Positions 1-8,449 of a DNA stretch of 64,000 bases are shown here, piece by piece. The translations under genes and the position numbers were made by a program. The notes beneath the pieces were generated by a model. It did not search any database and had not been told where the DNA came from. It saw only the letters and a program-made list of their open reading frames with translations. The DNA comes from JAFAXA01 sp963777325 (lineage in GTDB: Bacteria > Pseudomonadota > Alphaproteobacteria > Acetobacterales > Acetobacteraceae), in NCBI GenBank assembly GCA_963777325.1, contig CAVZQE010000005.1, forward strand, positions 197,725 to 261,724, in the 5' to 3' direction. Position 1 is the first letter of the stretch. The number at the start of each line of letters is the position of its first letter.

Positions 1-211
1 GACTGGGCAGGTTATCCATGGTCACGATGTCGCCGGACGACAGGGCCGGCGCAAGAAACTGCTCGACGTAGGCGAGGAATGTTTCGCCGTTCATGGCGCC
101 GTCGGCGACGAGTGGCGCGGTCAAGCCGTTGCAACGGAGACCAGCGACGAAGGTGCTGGTTTTCCAGTGTCCGTGCGGAACAGCGGCAACCAGTCGTTGA
201 CCACGCAGGCT
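1..211 (-). pseudogene. IS630-family transposase fragment, cut by window edge
   Basis: The minus-strand reading shows the core of an IS630-family DDE transposase: VPHGHWKTSTFVAGLR, then NGETFLAYVE, then DIVTMDN, where the Asp belongs to the family catalytic triad. The fragment runs off the left edge, so its C-terminus cannot be judged. Upstream (towards 211-240) the similarity fades before the N-terminal helix-turn-helix part, and the same frame carries no recognisable start. It is therefore a 5'-truncated copy, or one broken by a frameshift. It marks an old insertion next to the damaged aldo/keto reductase gene. Confidence 0.75.
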
Positions 212-482
212 GCGGCTGGGGCTGCATAGAGACTGGGGCGCGACCCCGTTTGCAACGAGCAGCCCAGCGGAGCTTCTCCGGGCGTCCCGATACGACGGCG
301 ATAGCAAACAACCAGATGCCTCATGCCACTGCTTTGCAACATCCCGTATTTGATAATCGGCAGCGCGCTTCCGCACGTGACGGGCCACGGCAATTCCGTT
401 TCGCCTCTTGCGGGCTTGAGCGACGTCGAGGCTGTTCTGCCGGCAGCGCGAAGCGATCGGGACGCCGAGCGGTGGGCGAACG
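212..482. other. non-coding interval
   Basis: Between the IS630 remnant and the aldo/keto reductase stop codon I see no frame with family-like content. The open frames here look like chance frames in G+C-rich DNA. The base composition is somewhat more mixed than in the neighbouring genes, as expected for relic DNA beside an insertion element. Confidence 0.5.
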
Positions 483-1534
483 TCACCCCAGATGCGGCCC
501 GATCAAACTCAGATCCGCCGGTCCGAGCCGGGCGGCTGCGGCTTGGCATTGGTGCCAGTAGGGATAGAGCAGGCGCTGTTGGCTCACCCCATCGAGTCTC
601 GAGCGTTCGTCCGCCGTCAGCGTCAGTTCGCTCGCGCGCAGGTTCATACGCAGCTGGTCCTCCGTGCGCGCGCCGATGATCGCCGACGTCACGCCCGGCC
701 GGCCCAGCAGCCACGCGAGCGCCACCTCCGCCGCCGACACGCCGCGCGCCTCGGCGACGCTTACGAGTACCTCGATCGTGTCGTAGAGCCGGTTCTCGTC
801 CGCGATCGGCGGCTCGTGCCAATCGTTGAGATGCCGGCCGCCTTCCTCGGGCGTCTTGCCGCGACGGTACTTGCCGGAGAGCAGCCCGCCCGCGAGCGGG
901 CTCCAGATCAGCACGCCTAAACCCTGGTCCAGCGTGATCGGGATGAGCTCGTATTCCGCGTCGCGTGACTCGAGCGAATAGTAGATCTGCTGGCTGACTG
1001 GCGGCACGAAGCCTTGGGCGCCCGCCGTCGCCATGGCTTTCATCATGTGCCAGCCCGAGAAATTCGAGACGCCGTAGTCCCGCACCTTGCCGGACCGGAC
1101 GAGGGTGTCCATGGCTTCCAGCGTTTCCTCGAGCGGGGTCGAGCCGTCCCACTGGTGCATCTGGTAGAGGTCGATGTGGTCGGTCCGCAGCCGCCTGAAC
1201 TCGCCTCGCACTGCGCGACGATATGCGCACGGGACAGGCCCTCGTCATTCGGACCGGTCCCCATCGGAAACCGGACCTTGGTGGCAACGAGCAGCCGGTT
1301 GCGCACGCCTTCGAGCGCCTCGCCGAGAATCTGCTCCGATCGCCCCTCGGAATAGGCGTTGGCGGTGTCGATCATGTTGACGCCCGCATCGAGGCAGATG
1401 TCGAGCAGGCGCCGCGCGCCCGCGACATCCGTGGCACCCCATTTCGCGAGCGGGCCGACGCCGCCGAACGTCGCCGTTCCGAACGCGATCGCCGAGACCT
1501 TGAGGCCAGAGCGGCCAAGAAGCCGGTATTCCAT
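483..1534 (-). pseudogene. aldo/keto reductase, frameshifted
   Basis: Two overlapping frames together make one aldo/keto reductase, an NAD(P)H-dependent carbonyl reductase with a TIM-barrel fold. The 5' part starts MEYRLLGRSGLKVSAIAFG, with GAGGA 9 nt before its ATG, and contains the family DTANAYSEGRSE segment with the catalytic Asp and Tyr. The 3' part resumes at RRLRTDHIDLYQMHQWD and runs to the stop. The break lies near 1205-1211, where the family reads EASLRRL. One missing base in a short T run (agttc for agtttc) restores EASFRRL. Either a true pseudogene or one sequencing deletion. The nearby IS630 relic makes real decay possible. Confidence 0.8.
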
Positions 1535-1620
1535 GGATGTCGTCCTCATCTGTCGGCCGGGAGGCTAACGTCCGCCGCCGCGCATCGTCTGCACGACGGC
1601 GTGACCAGCTTCGGCGGAAG

Positions 1621-2235
1621 TCAGGCCACCGGCGCCGCGATCTCCCGCGTCAGCTTCTGCCGCATCGCACGGGCGAAGTCCGCGTAGTCCGCGCAAGCGA
1701 GGGCGAAGCAGCCGGGGCCGCCGATGACCTCGGCGCGGTAGCTCTCCAGCAGATCCGGCTCCTCGTGCAGCACGCACAATCCGTTGATCGTGATGCCCGC
1801 GTCCGCCATCCGGTCGCGGATCGGGCCGGGCGCGATGCCGTCATTCGAGCGGCCGTCGCCGATCACGTCCACCACCTGTCGCGTCGCGTTTTCCGGTGCG
1901 TGGCTGAGCAGCGTGAGCGATGCGAGCAGCGCCTCGCCGATCGCGGTCTTGCCCGCACGCACCACGCGCGGCACGTTTTCCACCGCGTCCCCGAAGGCGC
2001 GCGCCTGCTCGGGCGATGCGATGCGGGTCCACTCCACGAGCACCTCCTGCGCGCCCGCGCCGGACCACAGCAGCAGCGCGCCGAGGCTCGCGCGCGCGGG
2101 GCCGCCGGTCAGACCGGAGACGACCGCCGGATCGCGCAGCGCCGCCGCGATCCCGCCCGCCATCAGACCGAACTCCTCATAGGTGACGCTCGCCGACCCG
2201 TCGAGAGCGAGCACGAGCGCCAGATCGGTAGCCAC
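1621..2235 (-). CDS. DUF1194 (VWFA-like) protein
   Basis: A 204-residue protein of the DUF1194 family, common in alphaproteobacteria and built like a von Willebrand A domain. The first strand, DLALVLALDGSASV, corresponds to the metal-binding DxSxS motif of such domains, though here it reads DGSAS. The second typical segment is VVDVIGDGRSNDG, followed by AGITINGLCV. No signal peptide precedes the domain, whereas many family members are exported, so this copy may be cytoplasmic or start further upstream. The start used is GTG, 14 nt after the stop of the ParD-like gene, so the two are probably co-transcribed. Function of the family is unknown. Confidence 0.8.
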   Translation of the reverse strand: MATDLALVLALDGSASVTYEEFGLMAGGIAAALRDPAVVSGLTGGPARASLGALLLWSGAGAQEVLVEWTRIASPEQARAFGDAVENVPRVVRAGKTAIGEALLASLTLLSHAPENATRQVVDVIGDGRSNDGIAPGPIRDRMADAGITINGLCVLHEEPDLLESYRAEVIGGPGCFALACADYADFARAMRQKLTREIAAPVA

Positions 2236-2249
2236 CGGCCGGCGGCTGG

Positions 2250-2513
2250 CTATCCCTTGCGCAGCGCCGCCAGCGCGAGTCGCGCTTCCTCGCGCAGCGC
2301 GGCGAAATCGAGCGTATCGGCTTCGGTGTTCGACGACCCGTTTTGCCAGGAGCGCTGCAGCGCCTCGATCCGTTCCGATTCCGAGCGTTCGGACCGATCG
2401 AGCAGGCGGAGCGCGGCGCCCACCACGTCGCTGGTCGAGGCATAACGCCCGGAATCCACCTTTGCATTGACGATGGTCAGCAGGTCGGGCGTCAGCGAGA
2501 TCGAGATGTCCAT
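2250..2513 (-). CDS. ParD-like antitoxin, no toxin partner visible
   Basis: An 87-residue protein with a ribbon-helix-helix N-terminus (MDISISLTPDLLTIVNAKV, then SGRYASTSDVVGAALRLLD) typical of ParD/CC2985 antitoxins, which bind their own promoter and neutralise a ParE toxin. The C-terminal half is charged and should be the toxin-binding tail. An upstream in-frame ATG at 2528 would add five residues. The expected ParE gene is absent: the next minus-strand gene, 14 nt downstream, is a DUF1194 protein. It may be an orphan antitoxin or a repressor recruited to its neighbour. Confidence 0.7.
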   Translation of the reverse strand: MDISISLTPDLLTIVNAKVDSGRYASTSDVVGAALRLLDRSERSESERIEALQRSWQNGSSNTEADTLDFAALREEARLALAALRKG

Positions 2514-2646
2514 CGGAGTCCGGTCCATAAGCAAGCGCCCGTCAGGGTAGCCCGGCCGCCGAGTCGTGTCCAAGAGCGGCCGAAGCTCACGCTTCCAGAG
2601 CGCCGCCGGATCACCGAAGATGTGATCCGCTTCGGGGAGGGACGGC

Positions 2647-3471
2647 ATGGAGGCATTCGCGCCCGCGCTCGCTACACGGAAATACGCGAACGGAAAGCTG
2701 CTGCTGGCGAGGGAAGACGGCGTCGCCCTGCTGACCTTGAACCAGCCAGACAAGCGCAACGCGATCTCGGTCGCGATGTGGGAGGGGATCGGCGCGGTGC
2801 TCGACGAGTGCCGCGAGGACAACGCGGTCCGGGTCGTGATCCTGAGCGGCGCCGGAACCAAGGCCTTCAGCGCGGGCGCCGATCTGAGCGAATTCGAGAC
2901 GCGCCGCGAGGGCGCGGTTCCCCGCCATGAATACGAGAGGCTGACCGTCGCCGCGCGCGCCAAGCTCGCCGCCTTTCCGAAACCCGTCATCGCCCGCATC
3001 CGCGGGCATTGCCTCGGCGGCGGGCTCGGCCTCGCGATGCACGCCGATCTGCGCATCGCGGCCAAGGACAGCCGGTTCGGCATCCCGGCGGCGCGGCTCG
3101 GCTTCGCCATGGGGTTCGACGTGGTGGCGCGGCTCGTCTCCCTGGTCGGCGAGGCGCATGCCCGCACGTTGCTCTATACCGCCGCGCGCATCGACGCCGA
3201 CGAAGCGGCGCGCATCGGCCTCGTCAACCGCGCCGTGCCGGACGAGGAGCTGTCGGACGCCGTCGTCGATCTCGCGCGCACCATCGCCGACAACGCGCCG
3301 CTGGCCGTGGGGGCGGCGAAGCTCTCGGTGGATCAGGCGGCGCAGGCGCCGGAAAGGCGCGACCTGCAGGCCGTGGAGGCGGCCATCGCGGGTTGTTTCG
3401 AGAGCGCCGACTACAAGGAAGGACGGGCGGCGTTCAGCGCGAAACGCTCGCCACTCTTCCAGGGAAGCTGA
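2647..3471 (+). CDS. enoyl-CoA hydratase/isomerase family (crotonase) protein
   Basis: A 274-residue crotonase-fold protein that should act on an acyl-CoA thioester. The oxyanion-hole segments are present (KAFSAGADLSEF and GHCLGGGLGLAM). Both glutamates that add water in classical enoyl-CoA hydratases are replaced: the Glu144 position is Gly128 within GGGLGLAM, and the Glu164 position is Ala148 within GIPAARLG. It is therefore unlikely to be a standard beta-oxidation hydratase; an isomerase, hydrolase, lyase or non-catalytic role is more likely. Its 3' end overlaps the convergent membrane-protein gene by 38 nt. GGAGGGACGGC precedes the ATG. Confidence 0.85.
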   Translation: MEAFAPALATRKYANGKLLLAREDGVALLTLNQPDKRNAISVAMWEGIGAVLDECREDNAVRVVILSGAGTKAFSAGADLSEFETRREGAVPRHEYERLTVAARAKLAAFPKPVIARIRGHCLGGGLGLAMHADLRIAAKDSRFGIPAARLGFAMGFDVVARLVSLVGEAHARTLLYTAARIDADEAARIGLVNRAVPDEELSDAVVDLARTIADNAPLAVGAAKLSVDQAAQAPERRDLQAVEAAIAGCFESADYKEGRAAFSAKRSPLFQGS

Positions 3472-4351
3472 ACCCCGGTCCCTCTTGCGGCGGCGGCGCC
3501 GGAGACGCGAGATCGCCCGGCTGGGCAACATTCGGTACCGCGTCGTTTAGGATCTTCTCGAGTCGCGCTCCCCAGGCGTCCACCACGGCCAGGGTCTTCG
3601 CCTCCTTCTTCTCGTCCTTGCCCGGCCGGTCGCACAGAGTGGTCTTGCGGTTGACGTCCGCCGCGATCCGCGCGTGCAGCTGCTTCAACTGCGCCAAGGC
3701 GCGTTCCTGGTTCAGCGGCTGTGTAAAGCCCGTCTCGTAGTTGCTCAGGCTGCCGAGCGAGGTGGCGAGCGCCGACACGGCGATGACGACCGCGCCGAGC
3801 GCGATCGCATACGGGTTGGGCAGGGTCTTGCCGGCGAGCGACTGCACGCCGACCAGCAAAGTCACGAAGCCCCCCGCGGCCACGATCCAGAAGAAGTACC
3901 GGGCCGCCCTCGATCGGTTGCGGTCGAGATCCATCGCGTATCGCAGGCGCTGGCGCGAAATCTCGTCGCTGAACAGGACCGCCTCCGCCTGGAACGGCGT
4001 CAGCTGGAGCGAGGGCCCGGGCCCGTCCCGGCCGGCGCCGGCCTGGACATGCGTGAGTTCCGGGGTCAGGCCGAGCCGGAAGACGCTTCGCACGGAGGCG
4101 GGCCAGGTCAGCGGATCGCCGGCTTCCGGATGGCACCGGGCGATCGCGAGCACGACCGCCTCATGGTCGCTGCTTGCGTCGCCGAACTCGTGCCGGGGCG
4201 TATCGAGCGAGGGATCAATCCGTTCAATGCTGATGCGCGCCGTCGCGGACGGGCCGGCCGCCATCGCGGGCGTGAGCAGCGCCAGCACGGCCGCCGCCGC
4301 CAACAGGCGGGGGAAGGGCGCCGCTGGTCCGTTCCGCTGAAACAGCCACAT
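3434..4351 (-). CDS. membrane protein of unknown function
   Basis: I do not recognise a family. The 305-residue product begins with a signal-like segment (FPRLLAAAAVLALLTPAMA, about residues 14-32), followed by a soluble domain of about 105 residues. Two close transmembrane helices follow (about 150-170, ending LLVGVQSL, and 178-200, AIALGAVVIAVSALATSLG). A charged C-terminal region with a KDEKKEAK segment and a proline-rich tail ends the protein. The paired helices and flanking charged helices recall small membrane-anchored SLATT-like proteins, but this is only a shape comparison. The gene is convergent with and overlaps the crotonase gene, and is divergent from minC. Confidence 0.6.
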   Translation of the reverse strand: MWLFQRNGPAAPFPRLLAAAAVLALLTPAMAAGPSATARISIERIDPSLDTPRHEFGDASSDHEAVVLAIARCHPEAGDPLTWPASVRSVFRLGLTPELTHVQAGAGRDGPGPSLQLTPFQAEAVLFSDEISRQRLRYAMDLDRNRSRAARYFFWIVAAGGFVTLLVGVQSLAGKTLPNPYAIALGAVVIAVSALATSLGSLSNYETGFTQPLNQERALAQLKQLHARIAADVNRKTTLCDRPGKDEKKEAKTLAVVDAWGARLEKILNDAVPNVAQPGDLASPAPPPQEGPGFSFPGRVASVSR

Positions 4352-4555
4352 GGCGATCTCCGATCCGCCCGCGCCATCGTTCCGCTCGATGGTTCCGCCG
4401 TTCGCTGTAGCGGATGCGCGGCGGCCCGCCTGTGACGGGCGTCACCACCCCGATTTTGACCCCGGACGCCGCACCTCCACATCTTGTTGCTTGTCCGGCA
4501 TAACCCCCCAGGTTTTGGGTTGACCCTCCCCCTGCGCCCGGAGTACCCAAGTCTC
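4352..4555. promoter_or_regulatory. divergent intergenic region upstream of minC
   Basis: This interval separates the unknown membrane protein gene (minus) from minC (plus) and must hold the promoter of the min operon. I see no clean -35/-10 pair or operator. An in-frame ATG at 4484 could extend MinC by 24 residues, but that peptide does not look like MinC. Confidence 0.4.
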
Positions 4556-5311
4556 GTGTCCCAGATCGCCGAGTCCCGTTTCCAAATCCGTGTCCGTGGA
4601 CGTTCGTTCATGGCCCTCGTCCTCGCCCCCGAGGCGCCGGCAGATGAATGGCTCGCCGCGCTCGACGCGCAGATCGAGAAGTCTCCCTCGTTCTTCGAGG
4701 GCCGGCCCGTCATCGTCGATCTGGCGGTGCTGCCGCGCGAGCAGCCGAATGTCGCCGGGCTGATCGAGGCGCTGCGCCAGCGCGGCATCCGCATCATCGG
4801 CACGGAGGGCGCGCATCCGTCCTGGCCGGGCCTGGAGAAGTGGGGACCGCCGCTCAGTGGCGGCCGCACCGGGGCGAGGCCGGTCGAGGTGCCGACGGCG
4901 AGCCAGGCCGCCTCGGATGCGCCCCCGGCGCCACCGCCCGCGCGGGACGCCGCCTCAATCGAAACGCCGTCCGCCCCGGCCGCCGCGACCTTGGTGATCG
5001 ACCACTCGGTCCGGTCGGGCCAGTCGGTCGTGTCCGAGCGCGGCGACGTGGTCGTGATCGGCTCGGTCGCCTCGGGCGCGGAGATCATGGCGGGCGGCTC
5101 CATCCACGTCTACGGCACGCTGCGCGGCCGGGCCGTGGCGGGCGTGTCCGGCAATCCGGGCGCACGCATCTTCTGCAGCAAGCTCCAGGCCGAGCTGCTG
5201 GCGATCGACGGGCTGTATCGCACCGCCGAGGACTTAGAGCCGGCCCTGAAAGGCCGATCGGTCATGGCCTGGCTCGATGGCGAGGCCATGAAGATAGAAC
5301 CCGTGGACTGA
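4556..5311 (+). CDS. minC: septum site-determining protein MinC
   Basis: MinC blocks FtsZ ring assembly away from mid-cell when recruited to the membrane by MinD. The GTG start gives 251 residues, the usual family size, with MinC-like sequence from the first residues (VSQIAESRFQIRVRGRSF). The N-terminal FtsZ-inhibiting domain covers about residues 1-85. A Pro/Ala-rich linker follows at about 95-140. The C-terminal right-handed beta-helix domain that binds MinD has the repeated glycine pattern GDVVVIGSVASGAEIMAGGS and VYGTLRGRAVAGV. It is first in a minC-minD-minE operon, 22 nt before minD. Confidence 0.9.
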   Translation: MSQIAESRFQIRVRGRSFMALVLAPEAPADEWLAALDAQIEKSPSFFEGRPVIVDLAVLPREQPNVAGLIEALRQRGIRIIGTEGAHPSWPGLEKWGPPLSGGRTGARPVEVPTASQAASDAPPAPPPARDAASIETPSAPAAATLVIDHSVRSGQSVVSERGDVVVIGSVASGAEIMAGGSIHVYGTLRGRAVAGVSGNPGARIFCSKLQAELLAIDGLYRTAEDLEPALKGRSVMAWLDGEAMKIEPVD

Positions 5312-5333
5312 AGCAGCGGAGGGAATAAGCGCA

Positions 5334-6149
5334 ATGGCCCAAGTCTTGGTCGTGACATCCGGAAAAGGCGGCGTCGGAAAGACGACATCCACCGCCGCAC
5401 TCGGCGCCGCGCTCGCGCGGAACGGGCAGAGCGTCGTCGTGGTCGATTTCGACGTCGGGCTACGCAACCTCGACCTCGTCATGGGCGCCGAGCGTCGCGT
5501 GGTGTTCGACCTGATCAACGTCGTGCAGGGCGACGCCAAGCTGCAGCAGGCGCTGATCCGCGACAAGCGCGCGGACAATCTGTTCCTGCTGCCGGCGTCG
5601 CAGACCCGCGACAAGGACGCGCTGACCGAGGCGGGCGTCAAGGTCGTCATCGACCAGCTGCGGGACAAGTTCGACTGGGTGATCTGCGACAGTCCAGCCG
5701 GGATCGAGCGCGGCGCCACGCTCGCGATGCGCTTCGCCGACGTGGCACTCGTCGTGACCAATCCGGAAGTCTCATCGGTGCGCGATTCCGACCGCATCAT
5801 CGGCATCCTGGACTCGAAGACGGAGAAGGCGGAGCGCGGCGAGCGGATGGAGAAGCATCTGCTGCTGACGCGCTACGATCCGGCCCGCGCGGCGCGCGGC
5901 GAGATGCTGAAGACCGAGGATGTGCTGGAAATCCTCTCGATCCCGCTCCTCGGCATCATCCCGGAAAGCCAGGACGTGCTGCGCGCCTCGAACATCGGCT
6001 CGCCGGTGACGCTGAACAGCACCACGACCCCGGCCGCGCGCGCCTATTTCGATGCGGCGAAGAGATTGCGGGGCGAGACCGTCGTGATGTCGTTCCCGAA
6101 GGAGAAGCGCGGCCTGATGGGCAAGCTGTTCGGGCGGAGGGTCGCATGA
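5334..6149 (+). CDS. minD: septum site-determining ATPase MinD
   Basis: A 271-residue deviant-Walker ATPase that dimerises with ATP, binds the membrane and recruits MinC. The deviant P-loop GKGGVGKTT lies at residues 10-18, with the signature lysine near its start. VVVDFDVGLRNLDLVMG is the typical switch region, and DWVICDSPAGIE the Walker B region. The C-terminus (KRGLMGKLFGRR) is the amphipathic membrane-targeting helix. Length and gene order are standard. Its stop overlaps the minE start as ATGA, which implies translational coupling. Confidence 0.95.
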   Translation: MAQVLVVTSGKGGVGKTTSTAALGAALARNGQSVVVVDFDVGLRNLDLVMGAERRVVFDLINVVQGDAKLQQALIRDKRADNLFLLPASQTRDKDALTEAGVKVVIDQLRDKFDWVICDSPAGIERGATLAMRFADVALVVTNPEVSSVRDSDRIIGILDSKTEKAERGERMEKHLLLTRYDPARAARGEMLKTEDVLEILSIPLLGIIPESQDVLRASNIGSPVTLNSTTTPAARAYFDAAKRLRGETVVMSFPKEKRGLMGKLFGRRVA

Positions 6150-6460
6150 GCTTGCTAACGTTCTTTCGCAAAAGCTCCGCCCCGGTCGCGCGCGAGCGGC
6201 TGCAGGTGCTGCTCTCGCATGAGCGGCTGATCACCGGCAAGTCCGACCTGATCGCGACCTTGCAGGAGGAGATCCTGGCGGTGATCGCACGGCACGTCTC
6301 GGTCGAGCGCGAGAAGGTGCAGATCAAGCTCGATCGAGGCTCGACAGTCTCGATGCTGGAAATCGACATTGAGGTGCCGGCCGCGGTCGCCGCGTCGCCT
6401 GCCCGCGAAATCGAGTTGCCGGAGCCGGAGAAGCAAGCGGAGGCGGCCAGCGCCGCCTAG
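6146..6460 (+). CDS. minE: cell division topological specificity factor MinE
   Basis: A 104-residue MinE, which stimulates MinD ATPase activity and drives pole-to-pole oscillation. The N-terminal helix (LLTFFRKSSAPVARERLQVL) is the anti-MinCD region that touches both membrane and MinD. The middle (about residues 35-80) is the topological specificity domain with VEREKVQIKLDR. The tail is longer and more acidic than in E. coli MinE (88 residues). Its TAG stop shares a CTAG palindrome with the stop of the convergent adenosyltransferase gene. Confidence 0.93.
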   Translation: MSLLTFFRKSSAPVARERLQVLLSHERLITGKSDLIATLQEEILAVIARHVSVEREKVQIKLDRGSTVSMLEIDIEVPAAVAASPAREIELPEPEKQAEAASAA

Positions 6461-7029
6461 CGGTTGGCGCCGGGCACCCACAGGATATCGGCCCGGCCGT
6501 TCTCGTTCAGCACGCGGCCGAGCACGAACAAATGGTCGGACAGGCGGTTGAGGTAGCGGATCACGGCGGGGTTCACCCCCGCGTCCGCCTCCGTCTCCGC
6601 CGCGAGTCGCACGACCGCCCGCTCCGCCCGCCGCGCCGCCGTCCGCGCGAGGTGGGCGCGGGCGGCGGCCTCCGTCCCGCCGGGCAGGATGAAGCTCGTG
6701 AGCGGCGCGAGCTCCGCGTTCATCGCCGCGACTTCCGACTCCAGCCGGGAAGAGCGGCCGTCGTCGAGCCGCAGGCGCGCGCCGCCCGCGCCCGGGACGC
6801 ACAGATCGGCGCCGAGATCGAACAGGTCGTTCTGGATGCGGGCGAGCATCGCCTCCGTTTCCGCCTGATCCCGCGCCTGCACGCGCAGCAGGCCGATCGC
6901 GGCATTCGCCTCGTCGATCGCGCCGATCGCCTCGATGCGGGCATCGTCCTTGCGCACGCGCGCGCCGTCGCCGAGCGACGTGTCGCCCTTGTCGCCGCCG
7001 CGCGTCGTCACCCGGTCGATCCGCACCAT
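6457..7029 (-). CDS. cob(I)alamin adenosyltransferase, PduO type
   Basis: It transfers the adenosyl group of ATP to cob(I)alamin to make adenosylcobalamin in the cytoplasm. All PduO-type marks are present: TRGGDKGDTSLGDG at the N-terminus for ATP binding, RRAERAVVRLA in the middle, and NRLSDHLFVLGR near the C-terminus. The ATG at 7029 has GAGGG 8 nt upstream. A TTG at 7044 overlapping the previous TGA is a less likely start. The gene is last in a minus-strand uptake operon (CDF protein, btuF-, btuC-, btuD- and tonB-like genes), which supports cobalamin as the substrate of the transporter. Its stop overlaps that of minE. Confidence 0.92.
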   Translation of the reverse strand: MVRIDRVTTRGGDKGDTSLGDGARVRKDDARIEAIGAIDEANAAIGLLRVQARDQAETEAMLARIQNDLFDLGADLCVPGAGGARLRLDDGRSSRLESEVAAMNAELAPLTSFILPGGTEAAARAHLARTAARRAERAVVRLAAETEADAGVNPAVIRYLNRLSDHLFVLGRVLNENGRADILWVPGANR

Positions 7030-7040
7030 CTCGCTGTCCC

Positions 7041-7760
7041 TCAATCGAGCACGAAGTTAATCCGGATCGGCATGCTGGACGAGACGGGCGTGCCGTCCGC
7101 GTCCAGCTGCGGCTTGAAGCGCCACCGCGCCACCGCCCGCTGCGCCGCGAGATCGAGCGCGATGGAGCCGGACGAGGAGGCGATGCCGACCGAGCCCGCG
7201 CGCCCGTCCGGCGTCACGCGCACGAGGAGCACGACGGTGCCCTGCTCGCCCCGTCTTACCGCATCCGGCGGGTAGCGGGGCGGGATATTGGGCGCGGACG
7301 GATCGGGGCTAGCCGGGATGTCGCCCGAAATGTCGTTCGTGACCCCCGGCACGCCGCCCATGCCGAGCCGCACCGCGGGCGCTGGTTCCTCTTCCCGTTC
7401 CGCCTCGGGGGCGGGCGGCGATGGCGGCGCGGGCGGTCCCGGCGGCGCGGCCTTCGCCGGCGCCGGAGGCAGAGGCGGCGGGGGCGGCGGGAGGCTTCCC
7501 CTCGCGTCCACCGGCGGCGGTTTGGCTTGCGCCGGCATGGGCGGCGGCATGGCCGGCGGGGGCGCGGCGCGCATCGCCTGCCGCCCGTTGCCGCTCTCGG
7601 CCGGGGCGTCGCCCTGGCCGGGGGCCTTCAGCACCATCTCGATGGTCGCCGGCGCGCTGGCCTCCTCCGGCGCGTGGCCGGGCGCTACCACCGCGCCGAG
7701 CAGCAGGAGAGCGGCGAGCAGCAGGTGCGCGGCAACCGACAGGAGGACGGCGCGCCGCAT
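7041..7760 (-). CDS. TonB-family energy transducer
   Basis: A 239-residue TonB-like protein. It would span the inner membrane once, cross the periplasm with its proline-rich arm and energise outer-membrane receptors using ExbBD. The N-terminal helix is AVLLSVAAHLLLAALLLLGA (residues 4-23). The arm (about 65-125) is rich in Pro, Ala and Gly. The C-terminal TonB domain (about 155-239) has PPRYPPDAVRRGEQGTVVLL and a VARWRFKP motif. The ATG overlaps the TGA of the ATPase gene as ATGA. No receptor or exbBD gene is in the window; the neighbours suggest it serves a cobalamin receptor encoded elsewhere. Confidence 0.88.
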   Translation of the reverse strand: MRRAVLLSVAAHLLLAALLLLGAVVAPGHAPEEASAPATIEMVLKAPGQGDAPAESGNGRQAMRAAPPPAMPPPMPAQAKPPPVDARGSLPPPPPPLPPAPAKAAPPGPPAPPSPPAPEAEREEEPAPAVRLGMGGVPGVTNDISGDIPASPDPSAPNIPPRYPPDAVRRGEQGTVVLLVRVTPDGRAGSVGIASSSGSIALDLAAQRAVARWRFKPQLDADGTPVSSSMPIRINFVLD

Positions 7761-8449
7761 CAGCGGACCGGCAGCAGCCGGGGCGTCGGGTCGGGGCCGA
7801 ATGGCAGGCCGAACGCCCCCGCCGCCGCCGGCAGCGCGCTTGCCGGCGGGCCGTCCGCGACCACCCTGCCGCCATCGAGCACCACCATCCGGTCGGCATA
7901 GCGCATCGCGAGATCGAGCGCGTGCAGCACCACGATCACCGTCCGCCCCTGCCGCGCCGTGGCGCGCAGCAGATCCATGGCGGCGAAGGCGGCGGCGGGA
8001 TCGAGATCGGCGGTCGGCTCGTCGAGTAGCAGCACCTCGGGCTCGCCCGCCAGCACCCGCGCCAGCATCGCCCGCCGCGCCTGCCCGCCGGAGACGCGGT
8101 CGATCCGCCGCTCGCGCAAATGCGCGATGCCGCAGGCGCGCAAGGCGGCCTCGACCGGCGCGGCCGCTGCGTCCCGGTGCGGAATGCGCCCCAGCGCCGC
8201 GACCTCGGCGATGGTGAGACCCCAGGCGCTGCACGCCCCCTGGGGGAGATAGGCGACCCGGCGCGGATCGGGCGCGGGCGACCCATCCGGGAGCAGGCCC
8301 GCGAGCGCCCGCAACAGCGTCGTCTTGCCGGCGCCGTTCGGCCCGCACAGCGCCGTAAGCGTGCCCGGTGTCGCCGTGAACGAGAGGTCGTGCAGCACCG
8401 CGCGGCCCCGGAGGCGGATCGTCGCCGCCTCCAACCCGATGCCGCTCAC
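7760..8449 (-). CDS. BtuD/FecE-type ABC transporter ATPase
   Basis: A 229-residue ATPase of the iron-siderophore/heme/cobalamin importer class. Walker A GPNGAGKT is at residues 36-43, the Q-loop region is VAYLPQGA, the signature is RVSGGQARRAMLARVLA and Walker B is VLLLDEPTADLDP, followed by the switch histidine in VVLHALDLA. It overlaps the permease gene by 4 nt (upstream) and the TonB gene by 1-3 nt (downstream), so the subunits should be made together. Gene context with an adenosyltransferase favours cobalamin over iron chelates. Confidence 0.9.
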   Translation of the reverse strand: MSGIGLEAATIRLRGRAVLHDLSFTATPGTLTALCGPNGAGKTTLLRALAGLLPDGSPAPDPRRVAYLPQGACSAWGLTIAEVAALGRIPHRDAAAAPVEAALRACGIAHLRERRIDRVSGGQARRAMLARVLAGEPEVLLLDEPTADLDPAAAFAAMDLLRATARQGRTVIVVLHALDLAMRYADRMVVLDGGRVVADGPPASALPAAAGAFGLPFGPDPTPRLLPVR

